Below, one piece after another: positions 8,717 to 22,788 of a stretch of DNA of 64,000 nucleotides; within the stretch, counting starts at the first letter, position 1; each line of letters begins with the position of its first letter. A program made the position numbers and the translations under genes. The stretch comes from Geobacillus thermoleovorans. GTDB lineage: Bacteria; Bacillota; Bacilli; Bacillales; Anoxybacillaceae. Location of the stretch: the NCBI RefSeq assembly GCF_001610955.1, contig NZ_CP014335.1, positions 2,923,001-2,987,000 of the forward strand, in the 5' to 3' direction. A model generated the notes under the pieces. The model saw only the letters and a program-made list of their open reading frames with translations. It searched no databases and was not told the DNA's origin.

Positions 8717-8846
8717 CAAAATCCGTGCAAAATTTTTTCGGATTCTATCGATCTCTTTAGGATTCCCCAAAAATGAAAAACGACCGCAAACGCGGTCGCA
8801 TCAAGGGTTTCACGATTTCGCATCCGAACCGTTCGGATGTTGGAAA
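8717..8846. repeat. Integration scar copy 1, downstream of tmRNA
   Basis: This segment closely matches 25183-25313 beside tRNA-Arg. Shared features in the same order are a doubled GTGCAAAAT motif, TTTTTTCGGATTCTATCG, AGGATTCCCC, AAAAATGAAAAACGACCGC, the hairpin, ATCAAGGG, and a final GGA/GTTGG block. The doubled motif looks like integrase arm-binding sites. The segment abuts the 3' end of ssrA, a common integration target. Confidence 0.65.
8768..8798 (-). terminator. Terminator downstream of tmRNA
   Basis: On the minus strand CGACCGC, loop GTTT, GCGGTCG, then TTTTTCATTTTT. The same hairpin occurs downstream of tRNA-Arg. Confidence 0.75.
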
Positions 8847-9195
8847 TGGAGACGGTGGGAGTCGAACCCACGTCCAGAGGCATCGCCACTTAAGCATCTA
8901 CGAGCGTAGTCGGTATATTTCGCTTCGCCGTCCGTTCCGCCTACCGACAGGCATCCCGGCGGCTAGCCTGGTTCGTCTCTTCCCTCATCCTCAGGCAGCG
9001 GATTTGGGCGTAGCCCGCTTCATATGAGCCCCTCGAACGCCACGCGGGCGATGGCGGGAGGAGCTAGCTGCAGCAATTAGGCAGCTAAAGCGTAGTTTTG
9101 TTTGCCAGTTATCTTTAGGTGACGTTTTTACGAGGACGTCCCCCTCGGCTCGCCGCTTAAGCTCGACCTACCCCTGTCGAATCCGGATCGTCCCC
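8847..9195 (-). ncRNA. ssrA: tmRNA (SsrA)
   Basis: The 5' end GGGGACGATCCGGATTCGACAG and the 3' T-arm/acceptor end (GGTTCGACTCCCACCGTCTCCA) pair as the tRNA-like domain. The tag frame at 9106-9077 encodes GKQNYALAA followed by TAA, giving the proteolysis tag A-GKQNYALAA. The gene is about 349 nt, the usual bacillar size. Unlike B. subtilis ssrA, the CCA tail is not encoded after the discriminator A (TTT follows), so CCA must be added after transcription. smpB, encoding its protein partner, lies immediately upstream on the same strand. Confidence 0.97.
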
Positions 9196-9255
9196 GCGGT
9201 GGCGAAGAAAGATCGGAATAGCGTAAGCGATGGATAACTGGCTGTTGCATTATTT

Positions 9256-9283
9256 ATTATACCATGGCGATGCGCATTTTCAA
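9256..9283 (-). promoter_or_regulatory. Sigma-A promoter of ssrA
   Basis: Minus strand TTGAAA, 16-bp spacer, TATAAT. The predicted transcript would carry a leader of about 50 nt before the mature 5' end at 9195, consistent with RNase P processing. The remaining 9284-9560 stretch holds no gene I can see. Confidence 0.7.
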
Positions 9284-9560
9284 TGGGAATGTTTTCAACC
9301 CCGGTGAAAAACGGTCATTTTTGCCAAAGCGATGGAGTTCGCCAGGAAAGAAGAGCCGATGTTTCAATGCTTCTCCACTTGAGAAGATTCGATTGAGAAC
9401 TGTTTTTCCCATACACCACCGACTCCCTATAAGGCTGGTGAAAAACGGGTTTTGCGCCCAGATCGGCGGCGCTGGACGAGAAAGGCATGTCGATCTGACA
9501 AAGTTTCTCTAATAGAAAAAGAATTGGGATCTCCCGTTTTTTCTTTGAATCACCAACCCT

Positions 9561-10028
9561 CTATAGTTTTTGCCGCTCGCGAAACGCCCGCTCGATTTCG
9601 CGCTGCGCTTCTCTCCGCTTCATGTCTTCCCGTTTGTCGTATTTTTTCTTCCCTTTGGCCACCCCGAGCTCCACTTTGGCAAAGCCGTTTTTAATGTACA
9701 GTTTGAGCGGCACGAGCGTATACCCTTGCTCTTTCGTGTAGCCGATCAGCTTGTTGATTTCGCGGCGGTGCAAAAGGAGCTTTCTCGTCCGCAGCGGATC
9801 ATGGTTGTAGCGGTTGCCTTGTTCATACGGACTGATATGCATGTTATGGAGAAACACTTCCCCTTTTTCCACTTTGGCGAACGAATCTTTCAAGTTCACC
9901 CGGCCGTTGCGGATCGATTTGATTTCCGTCCCTTGCAAAACGAGGCCGGCTTCATACGTTTCTTCGATGAAATAGTCGTGGTGCGCTTTTTTGTTTTGGG
10001 CGATCACTTTTCCTTCGCCTTTGGGCAT
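9561..10028 (-). CDS. smpB: SsrA-binding protein SmpB
   Basis: 155 residues, the normal size. It contains [20 protein letters not shown], the OB-fold core ([23 protein letters not shown]), [15 protein letters not shown] and the basic tail [24 protein letters not shown] that enters the mRNA channel. It delivers tmRNA to stalled ribosomes. Start ATG is preceded by GAGGAGGGGG. It is the last gene of the secG-est-rnr-smpB series, followed by ssrA. Confidence 0.98.
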   Translation of the reverse strand: MPKGEGKVIAQNKKAHHDYFIEETYEAGLVLQGTEIKSIRNGRVNLKDSFAKVEKGEVFLHNMHISPYEQGNRYNHDPLRTRKLLLHRREINKLIGYTKEQGYTLVPLKLYIKNGFAKVELGVAKGKKKYDKREDMKRREAQREIERAFRERQKL

Positions 10029-10067
10029 CCGTTTTCCCCCTCCTCATCGTAGCGTTTCTTATTTTAC

Positions 10068-10109
10068 CAAAAACGAAAAAGAAGGAAAAGCCGCCCGTTC
10101 GGCTTTTCC
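10068..10109 (-). terminator. Terminator-like hairpin between rnr and smpB
   Basis: Minus strand GGAAAAGCCG, short loop, CGGCTTTTCC, followed by TTCTTTTTCGTTTTTGG. It directly follows the rnr stop, so smpB may be partly uncoupled from rnr. Confidence 0.65.
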
Positions 10110-12386
10110 TCACCGTTTTTTCTTTTTCTTCTTTTTCGCCTTCGCGCTGCGGTTTGAGCCGCTTTGCGCTTTCGGCTCCGCCTTCGCTTTTCCTTTCTTT
10201 TGCTTTTTCCCTTCAATGACGACCGGAGCGGCTTTCGCTTTCGGCGGACGGCGTCCCTTCATGCCGACGACTTCAAAATCGACGATCCGTTCGTCTTTGT
10301 TGACGTTGATGACGCGGACGGTGATTTCATCGCCGATGCGGTACATTTTCCCGGTCCGTTCGCCGATCAACGCGTAGTGGCGTTCGTCATAGCGGTAATA
10401 GTCGTCCGTTAAGTAGCTGACGTGCACCAAGCCTTCGATCGTGTTCGGCAGCTCAACGAACAAGCCGAAGTTCGTCACCGAGCTGATAATGCCGTCAAAC
10501 TCCATCCCGATTTTGTCTTCCATAAACTCGGTTTTCTTCAGATCGTCCGTCTCCCGCTCCGCCTCAACGGCGCGCCGCTCCATATCGGAAGCGTGTTCGG
10601 CAATTTCAGGCAACTTTTCCGCCCATTTTTGCTGGGTGTCAAGATCCATCTGGCCGTTGATGAGATACGTCCGGATCAACCGATGGACGATCAAATCCGG
10701 GTAGCGGCGGATCGGCGACGTAAAATGGGTGTAAAACTCAGTCGACAGGCCGTAATGGCCGAGGCTCTCGGCGTCATAGCGCGCCTGCTTCATCGACCGA
10801 AGCATGACGGTCGAGATCACCATTTCTTCCGGCTCGCCGCGCACCGCTTCGAGAATTTGTTGCAAAGCGCGCGGATGGATTTGGTTGCCCGTTCCTTTCA
10901 CGACATAGCCGAAGTTCGTGATGAACTCTAAAAAGCGCTGCAGTTTTTCCGGCTTCGGATCCTCGTGAACACGGTAAATAAATGGCACGTTCAACCAATG
11001 GAAATGCTCAGCCACCGTTTCGTTCGCCGCCAGCATAAACTCTTCAATCAACCGCTCAGCGACCGACCGCTCTCGCAAGACGACATCGTACGGCTTGCCG
11101 TTTTCATCGACAAGCACCTTCGCCTCCTTAAAATCAAAATCAATCGCCCCGCGCTTCATCCGCTTCGCCCGCAAAATGTCGGCAAGCTCAGCCATCAGCT
11201 CAAACATCGGCACAAGCGGCGCATATTTTTCCCGCAAGATTTCGTCTTTGTCAACGAGAATTTTATTGACATCGGAATACGTCATCCGTTCCGCCGTGCG
11301 GATGACGCTTGGGAAAATTTCATGGCGGACGACTTCTCCTTGCGGGGTGATTTCCATTTCGCACGAGAGCGTCAGCCGATCGACTTTCGGGTTGAGCGAG
11401 CAAATGCCGTTCGACAGCCGATGCGGGATCATCGGGATGACGCGGTCAACCAAATAAACGCTCGTGCCGCGTTCATACGCCTCGCGGTCAATAGGCGAGC
11501 CTTCCTCAACATAGTAGCTGACATCGGCGATATGAACGCCGAGCTTATAGTTGCCGTTTTCAAGCTTTGTCACGGTGACGGCATCGTCCAAATCCTTCGC
11601 ATCTTCCCCGTCAATCGTGACGATCATCTCGCCGCGCAAATCGCGGCGCCCTTCCAAGTCTTTCTCCGTAATGACATCCGGCACCCGGTTGGCGTGCTCG
11701 ATCACGTCTTCTGGAAATTGAAGCGGAAGGCCGTATTTATAGATGATCGCCAAAATGTCGACGCCCGGGTCGTTTTTATGGCCGAGAATTTGGACGACTT
11801 CCCCTTCAGCGCTCATTCGTCCTTCCGGGTACGAGGTGAGCCGGGCGACGACTTTATGCCCTTCGACCGCGCCGTTCGCCGCGTTTTTCGGGATGAAAAT
11901 GTCATTGACGATCCGTTTGTCATCCGGGATGACAAAGCCGAAATATTTGCTTTCCGTGTACGTGCCGACGACCTCTTTCACCCCGCGTTCCAAAATGCGG
12001 ACGATCGTTCCTTCGCGGCGCGCCCCGGATGAATCGGCTTGGACGCGCACAAGCACCGTGTCGCCATGCATGGCGTTTTTCAGTTCGGACGGCGGGATGA
12101 AAATATCATCCAGTCCCGGCTCCTCCGGTGTGACAAACGCGAATCCTTTCGGGTGGCCAATCACCTTGCCGCGCACGAGATTCATCCGCTCGGGCACGCC
12201 GTAGCGGTTGCTGCGCGTCCGGACGACAAGACCTTCCTCTTCCATGGCGACAAGCGTTTTGACAAACGTTTTAAACTCCTCAGCATCCGCAATCCCAAAC
12301 GCTTCCTCCAGTTCCTCAACGGTCAGCGGTTTGTACGCCTCATCGCGCATAAACGTTAAAATGCGTTCGGCCAACACATGATCCAT
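10110..12386 (-). CDS. rnr: Ribonuclease R
   Basis: 758 residues, typical for RNase R. Domains in order: N-terminal HTH (about 1-65), two cold-shock OB domains (about 70-220), the RNB catalytic domain (about 245-570) with the metal-binding stretch [14 protein letters not shown], an S1 domain (about 625-705; [24 protein letters not shown]), and a Lys-rich tail ending in a run of nine Lys before Arg. It is a processive 3'-5' exoribonuclease that degrades structured RNA and the non-stop mRNAs released by trans-translation, fitting its position beside smpB and ssrA. ATG 12386 has an AAGGAGGGGATGG site upstream. Confidence 0.98.
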   Translation of the reverse strand: MDHVLAERILTFMRDEAYKPLTVEELEEAFGIADAEEFKTFVKTLVAMEEEGLVVRTRSNRYGVPERMNLVRGKVIGHPKGFAFVTPEEPGLDDIFIPPSELKNAMHGDTVLVRVQADSSGARREGTIVRILERGVKEVVGTYTESKYFGFVIPDDKRIVNDIFIPKNAANGAVEGHKVVARLTSYPEGRMSAEGEVVQILGHKNDPGVDILAIIYKYGLPLQFPEDVIEHANRVPDVITEKDLEGRRDLRGEMIVTIDGEDAKDLDDAVTVTKLENGNYKLGVHIADVSYYVEEGSPIDREAYERGTSVYLVDRVIPMIPHRLSNGICSLNPKVDRLTLSCEMEITPQGEVVRHEIFPSVIRTAERMTYSDVNKILVDKDEILREKYAPLVPMFELMAELADILRAKRMKRGAIDFDFKEAKVLVDENGKPYDVVLRERSVAERLIEEFMLAANETVAEHFHWLNVPFIYRVHEDPKPEKLQRFLEFITNFGYVVKGTGNQIHPRALQQILEAVRGEPEEMVISTVMLRSMKQARYDAESLGHYGLSTEFYTHFTSPIRRYPDLIVHRLIRTYLINGQMDLDTQQKWAEKLPEIAEHASDMERRAVEAERETDDLKKTEFMEDKIGMEFDGIISSVTNFGLFVELPNTIEGLVHVSYLTDDYYRYDERHYALIGERTGKMYRIGDEITVRVINVNKDERIVDFEVVGMKGRRPPKAKAAPVVIEGKKQKKGKAKAEPKAQSGSNRSAKAKKKKKKKR

Positions 12387-12408
12387 TGGCCATCCCCTCC
12401 TTTCTCCA

Positions 12409-13152
12409 TTACCAATCTAACGATTCAAGAAATGCATAAATATCTTCATGCAGCTGATCTTTTTCTTGATCAAGCGTAATCACATGGCCTGATTGCTCAT
12501 ACCATTTGATTTGTTTGACCGGCGATTCAATTTCGTTATAAATGATGTTCGCGCTGTCTGGATTGATCATCTCATCATGGCGCGCTTGGACGACGAACGT
12601 CGGTGCATAAACCAAATCAAGGTGGGCGCGCACATCGGCAATGAGTTCTTGCAAGGCTTTCAACGTCTTCATCGGCGTTTGTTTGAACCGTTCCATTTCC
12701 TGTTCGATTTGTTCCTCTGATTTCCCTTCCCGCTTTTTATACTCGCGCGCATACTCGAGCACACCTTCGTACATCGTTTCTTCGCTTTTGATGTACATCG
12801 GCGCGCACATCGTCACAATGCCTTGTATAGGTACAGTGTAGCCTAATTTGAGAGAAAATACGCCTCCAAGCGACAATCCAGCCACGGCAATTTTTTCGTA
12901 GCCTTTGTTTTTCAAAAACTGATAGCCGTTCATGACGTCTTGCCACCAATCATCCGGTCCGGTGTGGACGAGCTCTTCCGGCGGCACGCCATGCCCTTTG
13001 TAAATCGGAGCGTGGCACGTATACCCTTTCGATTCCAAGAATCGCCCAAGCATCCGAACGTCGGCGGAATTGCCGGTAAACCCATGCAAAAGCAGCACCG
13101 CCCGCTCCCCGGCTTCAAAGAAAAACGGCTTCGGCGGAACAATTTTCATCAT
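12409..13152 (-). CDS. est: Thermostable carboxylesterase (Est30 type)
   Basis: 247 residues, alpha/beta hydrolase. It reads almost identically to what I remember of G. stearothermophilus Est30. The oxyanion-region HGFTGN (about 23-28) and nucleophile elbow GLSLGG (Ser about 94) are present, with catalytic Asp in [10 protein letters not shown] (about 193) and His in [11 protein letters not shown] (about 223). The family hydrolyses short- to medium-chain acyl esters; the physiological substrate is not known. It sits between secG and rnr, the same place as yvaK in B. subtilis. Start is ATG 13152 behind GGAAGGAGAACCT. Confidence 0.96.
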   Translation of the reverse strand: MMKIVPPKPFFFEAGERAVLLLHGFTGNSADVRMLGRFLESKGYTCHAPIYKGHGVPPEELVHTGPDDWWQDVMNGYQFLKNKGYEKIAVAGLSLGGVFSLKLGYTVPIQGIVTMCAPMYIKSEETMYEGVLEYAREYKKREGKSEEQIEQEMERFKQTPMKTLKALQELIADVRAHLDLVYAPTFVVQARHDEMINPDSANIIYNEIESPVKQIKWYEQSGHVITLDQEKDQLHEDIYAFLESLDW

Positions 13153-13223
13153 AGGTTCTCCTTCCTCTCTGGTGTGAAATAGAAAGGGCAGCCCTTCATT
13201 CTATGGACCGCCCCATGTTTGAC

Positions 13224-13460
13224 TTATGATGGCTGTACGTACGTAACCAGGATCGTCAATACGAAAAACAAAATGGCCAATATGACCGTCACGCGCTGAA
13301 ACACCGCATCGAGCCCACGGGCTTTCTGCTTCCCGAACAATTGCTCGGCGCCGCCGGTGATCGCCCCCGACAGCCCGGCGCTGCGGCCCGACTGCAGCAA
13401 GACAACCGCGATCAGCGCGATCGACACAATGACAAGCAGCGTCACAAGCAAGGCATGCAT
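13224..13460 (-). CDS. secG: Protein translocase subunit SecG
   Basis: 78 residues from ATG 13460 (GGAGGTG six bases upstream); the longer open frame upstream is not needed. Two membrane helices ([20 protein letters not shown] and [19 protein letters not shown]) flank the conserved cytoplasmic loop [21 protein letters not shown]. SecG is the accessory subunit of the SecYEG channel. First gene of the secG-est-rnr-smpB cluster. Confidence 0.97.
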   Translation of the reverse strand: MHALLVTLLVIVSIALIAVVLLQSGRSAGLSGAITGGAEQLFGKQKARGLDAVFQRVTVILAILFFVLTILVTYVQPS

Positions 13461-13959
13461 GCCTGACACCTCCAACGACCGACGTTGCAATAATTTCACT
13501 ATACCATAGATCGCCGTTGGCGGCAACTGGCGGGACTGTCTCAACACGACGAAAGGCACAAATTCACTTTTTTGTGAAACATTAGATTGGAAAGCCCGTC
13601 ATCTAAAAATTTTAAAAAAATACAAGCCAGAAGATGCTCAAATGGAGGAAATCGATGAAATCATTGACGAATGCCTGGCAAAAATCGCAACGTATCTGAC
13701 CTGATCTGATCGGCCTGGAGGCAACGGAAGAATGGAACGGTGTTGAAGGAAAGACTGCGTTTCCTGTCTTTGCAAGACAGCTGAATCGGAGGGCGGGGGC
13801 CAAAAAAATTCCCTGCCTCTACCCCTTTGCATAGATGGGGGAACGTTTCATCCTCCATCTGCTTGACGCTCCATGCCTCGGGCGCGGTATGATCATTGTC
13901 GTCCGCAGCCGAAATACGTTACAATAGAAAGCAAATCGGCAACGACTGGAGGGACTTCA
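13461..13959. other. Gene-poor 499-bp stretch with a possible protein-tail remnant
   Basis: No complete gene seen. On the plus strand an open frame ending at TGA 13702-13704 reads like a genuine helical C-terminus ([11 protein letters not shown], then EDAQMEEIDEIIDECLAKIA) but lacks a start. The rest, including a GC-rich block 13785-13900, shows nothing I can identify apart from the Shine-Dalgarno of the next gene. Confidence 0.4.
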
Positions 13960-14175
13960 ATGGCAAGACCGGACGAACGAGTCGTCATCGCGATTGACGG
14001 CTATCAATTCAAACGGGCGCGGGAGGCGAAGAAAGGGAAAATTTTCGTCACGTCGCCGATCGGGGCGAACTTTACGTTTGACGTCAACGTCATGCGGAAG
14101 CTGCTTGAGGCGATCGACCGCGACCCGGCGCTGGCGGAACAGTTCGGGCTTCCTTCACCGGGAGCAAACGAATAA
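13960..14175 (+). CDS. Small hypothetical protein (71 aa)
   Basis: 71 residues starting MARPDERVVIAIDGYQFKRA, with TGGAGGGACTTCA before ATG 13960 and a strong terminator two bases after the stop, so it looks like a real monocistronic gene. The middle part (KKGKIFVTSPIGANFTFDVN) suggests a small beta-rich fold; the tail is helical. No cysteines, signal peptide or membrane segment. I do not recognise the family. Confidence 0.65.
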   Translation: MARPDERVVIAIDGYQFKRAREAKKGKIFVTSPIGANFTFDVNVMRKLLEAIDRDPALAEQFGLPSPGANE

Positions 14176-14176
14176 C

Positions 14177-14206
14177 AAAGGAACGGCGGTTGGCCGTTCC
14201 TTTTTC
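14177..14206 (+). terminator. Bidirectional terminator
   Basis: GGAACGGC and GCCGTTCC (14180-14187 / 14193-14200) with A-run before and T-run after. It can serve both the small plus-strand gene and the convergent carboxylesterase. Confidence 0.85.
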
Positions 14207-14207
14207 C

Positions 14208-15707
14208 TTATGCGCGCGTCATCCACGCCGCACGCTCGCAGCCAAACGGATCATCTTCGACATGGCTGGCGGCTGAAAAGACAAACACCGGTTTGCGCTC
14301 GTTCGTATAGATCGGCCACTTCTCTGGCAAATGCGCGCCGTTCGGGTCGCCGGTGCGGGCGAACGAAAGCCAGGCATAATGCATTTCGTTGGCGATCGCC
14401 TCGCGCTCCGGCCGATTGCCGACGAAATTCGCGACGCCCGGCTGATGGAGATTGTGAAACACAAACGGCAGCTCGAGCGCGTGGCATGCTTTCAGCTGTC
14501 CGCCGAACACCGGCGTCTCATAATCAAACCGGTACATGTACACATCCGCTCCGTGGGCCGCTTGGGCGTCCGCTGTCCGCAGCATCCCCTCGACAAAAAC
14601 ACGGTACGTCATGATGCGAAGCCACGTTTGCCAGTCGGGCGCCGACGGCTCCGCCGTCTCTGCATAATAGCGAATCGCCGCCTCCGGCACGGGCCCGACT
14701 TCACGGTTGATCCGGTCAAGCAGTTCTTTTTCGCCAAGCTTTGTCCACGATGGATCCGTCAAGGTAAACAGGTTGTACTCGTCTTTCGTGACGCCGATGA
14801 GAATCGGAATGCCGCTGGCCGCCCCATCGCAGAGCGCTTCGATCGGATGGCGGCGCAATACGCGGCCGTCCACCACCGGACCGTACATGATTCCTGGGCC
14901 GAGCGACAGCGCCGACCGCAGCAGCTCCTCGGCGGGAATCGACAAGAGCCGGCCGCGGTCGCCCGGACGGATGCCGGCGCGCTCGAGAATGCGCTCGGTC
15001 ATCGCCATGGCGGTCTTGGGCGAACGGAGGAGAAGCGCTCCCGAACCGCTTTGCAAAATGGCGCGCCGAAACAGCCCGCTGGCCTCCGAAAGCGACAACA
15101 GCACGCCGACGCTCGCCGCTCCGGCCGATTCACCGAAAATCGTGATGTTGTCCGGATCGCCGCCAAACGCCTCAATGTTCTCCTTCACCCAGCGCAACGC
15201 CGCCACTTGATCCAAAATGCCGAGATTCCCGGCTTGCGCGTACGCTTCGCCAAACAAATCCCCCAGATGCAAAAAGCCAAACACGTTCATTCGGTAGTTG
15301 ATCGTCACGACAACGACATCGCCGTGTTTCGCCAACGCCGTCCCATCATACCACGGCGAAGAACCCGAACCGAACAAAAAGGCGCCGCCATGAATCCAAA
15401 ACAACACCGGGCGCTTCTTCCCATCCGCCGCCGGCGACCAAATGTTCAAGTACAGCCCGTCTTCGCTTGGCGCCTCGCTCATCCGCCCGAGCAATCCGCT
15501 GAAAATCGGATCCGACGGCTGCATGACCGCGGGGCCAAACGCGGCCGCCTCACGCACCCCATCCCACGCATCGGGCGGTTCCGGCGGCAGAAACCGGCGC
15601 TCACCGACCGGCGCTTTCGCATACGGAATTCCTTTCCAAACGAAAACGCTTTCATTCGTCCCCCCGCGCAACCGTCCATACCGCGTCTCGACAATCATTT
15701 GTTCCAT
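14208..15707 (-). CDS. Type-B carboxylesterase (Est55 / p-nitrobenzyl esterase type)
   Basis: 499 residues. The type-B family markers are present: EDGLYLNIWSP, oxyanion loop FWIHGGAFLFGSG, nucleophile elbow FGESAGAAS (Ser about 194), the acid in VTKDEYNLF (Glu about 310) and His in KACHALELPFVF (about 409). It closely resembles Est55 of G. stearothermophilus as I remember it. Start ATG 15707 is preceded by AAGGGGATGGGG; the upstream in-frame extension to 15761 lacks support. It hydrolyses short acyl esters. It stands alone between a terminator and a decayed insertion sequence. Confidence 0.95.
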   Translation of the reverse strand: MEQMIVETRYGRLRGGTNESVFVWKGIPYAKAPVGERRFLPPEPPDAWDGVREAAAFGPAVMQPSDPIFSGLLGRMSEAPSEDGLYLNIWSPAADGKKRPVLFWIHGGAFLFGSGSSPWYDGTALAKHGDVVVVTINYRMNVFGFLHLGDLFGEAYAQAGNLGILDQVAALRWVKENIEAFGGDPDNITIFGESAGAASVGVLLSLSEASGLFRRAILQSGSGALLLRSPKTAMAMTERILERAGIRPGDRGRLLSIPAEELLRSALSLGPGIMYGPVVDGRVLRRHPIEALCDGAASGIPILIGVTKDEYNLFTLTDPSWTKLGEKELLDRINREVGPVPEAAIRYYAETAEPSAPDWQTWLRIMTYRVFVEGMLRTADAQAAHGADVYMYRFDYETPVFGGQLKACHALELPFVFHNLHQPGVANFVGNRPEREAIANEMHYAWLSFARTGDPNGAHLPEKWPIYTNERKPVFVFSAASHVEDDPFGCERAAWMTRA

Positions 15708-16007
15708 CCCCATCCCCTTAATATTCTGATGATTCAAAAATATTATAAACGAACAAACCACCTCCGTCCATTGCTTTGTCCTATGCGGGACAATGTCAGC
15801 TCATTTGAATAGGAAAGGGAACAGCACCTAAAGATTTCTTACTTTCCAGGCCAAATTGGGCGATGATGAGCCCTATCATACTAAGCATCGATGGTTTCGT
15901 TCCAGGCGTGTTGATTAACCAATAATATCCATAAAAATCATAGAAAAAAGAGCACCTCTCCTGTAGAATGTAAGTAACGACGCAAACAAACCTAGGAGGC
16001 GCTCTCT

Positions 16008-16252
16008 GTGCACAAGCATACCACACTCCCAAATTTGATGCAAAAAATCGTTTCTGATGAGGATCGGATTTTACTTGTCAATTCGGAACAAAACAATGTC
16101 GTTCCAAAAAGCGCCATCGCGTCGTGATCTTTCAGGATGCGAACGAGCATGACATCCGTGTGGTCACGAACCTCTTGAAGGCATCGGCGGAAAAGATTGC
16201 CGAGATGTATCAAGCGCGTCATCATAAAACGACTATTTACGATCCCATCTGA
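16008..16252 (+). pseudogene. Decayed IS4-type transposase
   Basis: A GTG start with a strong AGGAGG site begins a frame HKHTTLPNLMQKIVSDEDR that stops early at about 16127. From 16112 in another frame the text reads like the C-terminal region of an IS4-family transposase (VVIFQDANEHDIRVVTNLL, then SAEKIAEMYQAR), where the family continues with WQIE. The large middle, including the catalytic DDE region, is gone. Just upstream (15947-16003) AGAGCACCTCTCCT faces its near-complement over the Shine-Dalgarno, the kind of hairpin that limits transposase expression in such elements. 15708-15946 holds nothing else I can assign. Confidence 0.7.
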
Positions 16253-16329
16253 TGAAGAGGCGCAGCTTTCCTGAATGCGTCAAGACGTCTTGATCACCGC
16301 CAGCCATTCGATTCTCTTTTCGCCTCCGT

Positions 16330-16366
16330 CAAAACGACAGGCGCCCCCTCCGTTGGGGACGCCTGT
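16330..16366 (-). terminator. Terminator of the glycolytic operon
   Basis: Minus strand ACAGGCG-T-CCCC, loop AACGGA, GGGG-G-CGCCTGT, then CGTTTTG. It lies just after the eno stop. Confidence 0.8.
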
Positions 16367-16371
16367 TCCCG

Positions 16372-19233
<2,862 letters not shown>

Positions 19234-19241
<8 letters not shown>

Positions 19242-19995
19242 GGCGGCCCGCCTCCACCAATTGCAAGAATGAAGCCGGCTCGAGGCTCGCCCCGCCGACT
19301 AAGGCGCCGTCGATCTGTTCTTGCGCCAAGAAGTCGCGGATGTTGTCCGGTTTGACGCTGCCGCCGTATTGAATGCGGATCGCTTCCGCCGCCTCCGGGC
19401 CAAACAGGCGCGAAACAACCGAACGGATATGGCCGCAGACGCTGTTGGCGTCTTCCGGTGTTGATGATTTGCCCGTCCCGATCGCCCAAATCGGCTCGTA
19501 AGCGATGACCGCTTGCTTCACTTGTTCCGGCGTCAAGCCGGCGAGCGCTTTTTCCACTTGCGAGGCGACAACGGCGTTCGTCTGCCCCGCTTCCCGCTCC
19601 TCAAGCGATTCGCCGCAGCAAATAATCGGTATAAGCCCGCGGGTGAAGGCGGCCAACACTTTTTTGTTCACGGTCTCATCTGTTTCGGCGAACATTTGCC
19701 GGCGCTCCGAATGGCCGAGGATGACGTACGTGACGCCGAGGTCTTTCAGCATGACCGGGCTCACTTCGCCTGTGTACGCCCCTTGATCGGCAAAGTGCAT
19801 CGTTTGCGCCCCGATTTTTAAATCCGTGCCGTCTGCCGCTTGCACCAACCGATCCAAAAAGAGAAACGGCGCGCAAACGACGGAATCGACTTCGTCGGCC
19901 GGCGGCACGTGCCCTTTTACGTTCTCGACAAATTGAACAGCTTCCGCCAATGTTTTATGCATTTTCCAGTTGCCTGCAATGATGCGTTTTCTCAT
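19234..19995 (-). CDS. tpiA: Triosephosphate isomerase
   Basis: 253 residues. [15 protein letters not shown] carries the active-site Asn/Lys, [10 protein letters not shown] the His, [14 protein letters not shown] the catalytic Glu, and [11 protein letters not shown] the phosphate-binding loop. It interconverts dihydroxyacetone phosphate and glyceraldehyde 3-phosphate. Its 3' end overlaps gpmI by 8 bases, so the two are translationally coupled. Confidence 0.99.
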
Positions 19996-20056
19996 CGTTC
20001 ACCCTTCCTTTCAATGGGCGGCGTCAGCCGCCATGCGCCCAATCCGGCGCCGTGGG

Positions 20057-21241
20057 TCATTTGTCTTCGAGCGCGACGACACCCGGCAGCTGTTTTCCTT
20101 CCATAAACTCGAGCGAAGCGCCGCCGCCGGTGGAGATATGATCCATTTTGTCGGCCAAGCCGAATTTCTCAACCGCCGCCGCCGAATCCCCGCCGCCGAT
20201 GACCGAATAGGTGTCGGGCGCTTCCGCCAGTGCTTCGGCGATCGCTTTTGTCCCATGGGCGAACGCTTCCATTTCAAAGACGCCCATCGGGCCGTTCCAG
20301 ACAACGAGCTTCGATTGACGAATGACATCGCGGTACAATTCGCGCGTTTTCGGGCCGATGTCAAGCGCCTCCCAATCGCTCGGAATGGCGTCGATGGCGA
20401 CGACTTTCGTGTTGGCGTCGTTCGCAAACCGGTCGGCGACGACCACGTCCACCGGCATATAAAAACGGACGCCTTTTTCTTTCGCCTTTTCCATAAACGA
20501 TTTGGCGAGTTCGATTTTGTCCTCCTCAAGCAGCGACTTGCCGACGTCATGGCCGAGCGCTTTGACGAACGTATACGCCAGTCCGCCGCCGATGATCAAG
20601 TTGTCGACTTTTTCAAGCAAATTGTCGATGACGCCGATTTTGTCTTTCACTTTCGCGCCGCCGATGATCGCCGTAAACGGGCGGTCCGGATTCGAGAGCG
20701 CTTTGCCGAGCACTTCGAGTTCTTTTTCCATCAAAAACCCGGCCACCGCAGGCAAGTAATGGGCGATGCCTTCCGTCGACGCATGAGCGCGGTGGGCGGC
20801 GCCGAACGCATCGTTGACATACAGATCCGCGAGCTCCGCAAACGCTTTGGCCAGCTCTGGATCGTTTTTCTCTTCGCCAGGGTAAAAACGGACGTTCTCA
20901 AGCAAGAGCACGTCGCCTTCGTTCAAACGGTCGACCGCCGTTTTCACCTCATCGCCGACCGCTTCATTCGTTTTGGCGACCGGCCGTTCAAGCAGCTCGC
21001 CGAGCCGCTTCGCAACGGCATCCAAACGCAATTCTTCGACCACTTTTCCTTTCGGGCGGCCGAGGTGGCTCGCCAAAATGACTTTCGCCCCGTGCTCGAT
21101 CAAATAGCGGATCGTCGGGAGTGCGGCGCGAATGCGCGTGTCATCGGTGATGGCGCCTTGCTCCATCGGAACGTTGAAATCGACGCGGCAAAAGACGCGC
21201 TTTCCCCTCACCTCAACGTCGCGGATCGTCTTCTTGTTCAT
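20057..21241 (-). CDS. pgk: Phosphoglycerate kinase
   Basis: 394 residues. Markers are [41 protein letters not shown], and the C-terminal nucleotide-binding [14 protein letters not shown] with [13 protein letters not shown]. It makes ATP from 1,3-bisphosphoglycerate. A hairpin and a possible secondary promoter precede it in the 122-bp gap after gap. Confidence 0.99.
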   Translation of the reverse strand: MNKKTIRDVEVRGKRVFCRVDFNVPMEQGAITDDTRIRAALPTIRYLIEHGAKVILASHLGRPKGKVVEELRLDAVAKRLGELLERPVAKTNEAVGDEVKTAVDRLNEGDVLLLENVRFYPGEEKNDPELAKAFAELADLYVNDAFGAAHRAHASTEGIAHYLPAVAGFLMEKELEVLGKALSNPDRPFTAIIGGAKVKDKIGVIDNLLEKVDNLIIGGGLAYTFVKALGHDVGKSLLEEDKIELAKSFMEKAKEKGVRFYMPVDVVVADRFANDANTKVVAIDAIPSDWEALDIGPKTRELYRDVIRQSKLVVWNGPMGVFEMEAFAHGTKAIAEALAEAPDTYSVIGGGDSAAAVEKFGLADKMDHISTGGGASLEFMEGKQLPGVVALEDK

Positions 21242-21273
21242 CGTTCGTGCCCCCTTTTGGCTGCAGTTTGGAC

Positions 21274-21307
21274 AAAGGAAAAGGAGTGGGGATCATTTCC
21301 CCGCTCC
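21274..21307 (-). terminator. Hairpin between gap and pgk (partial terminator or mRNA stabiliser)
   Basis: Minus strand GGAG-C-GGGGA, loop, TCCCC-A-CTCC, then TTTTCCTTT. It could reduce read-through from gap into pgk, in keeping with higher gap expression. Confidence 0.55.
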
Positions 21308-21320
21308 CCTCCATTTCCCT

Positions 21321-21350
21321 ATTATAGACTTGAACGGATGGAAAACTCAA
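21321..21350 (-). promoter_or_regulatory. Possible internal promoter for pgk-eno
   Basis: Minus strand TTGAGT, 18-bp spacer, TATAAT, just after the gap stop codon. The expected start site would fall almost at the hairpin, placing a stem at the 5' end of the pgk transcript. Confidence 0.5.
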
Positions 21351-21363
21351 CGCCAAGCTGGTT

Positions 21364-22661
<1,298 letters not shown>

Positions 22662-22689
22662 GGATCCTTTCTCCTCGATTGAATATAGG

Positions 22690-22725
22690 GACATCTTATG
22701 TCCCGGTATGACATATTATGTCCCG
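22690..22725 (-). promoter_or_regulatory. CggR operator (two half-sites)
   Basis: On the minus strand the sequence is CGGGAC-N6-TGTC-N4-CGGGAC-N6-TGTC without a mismatch, the operator architecture known from B. subtilis gapA. It lies between the promoter and the cggR start. Confidence 0.9.
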
Positions 22726-22759
22726 CAGTGCCATAAAAAATTCCTCCCGCGCCATTTTC

Positions 22760-22788
22760 ATTATAGCAGGAGGACGATAGCCGTTCAA
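22760..22788 (-). promoter_or_regulatory. Sigma-A promoter of the cggR-gap operon
   Basis: Minus strand TTGAAC, 17-bp spacer, TATAAT, about 35 bp upstream of the CggR operator. Its -35 overlaps the last codons of the upstream glutaredoxin gene. Confidence 0.8.

Noticed and set aside
14331..15812. 493-codon open frame on the plus strand
   Set aside because: It lies wholly opposite the Est55-type esterase, is very Arg-rich, and has no Shine-Dalgarno or family motif; GC-rich genes commonly leave such open antisense frames.
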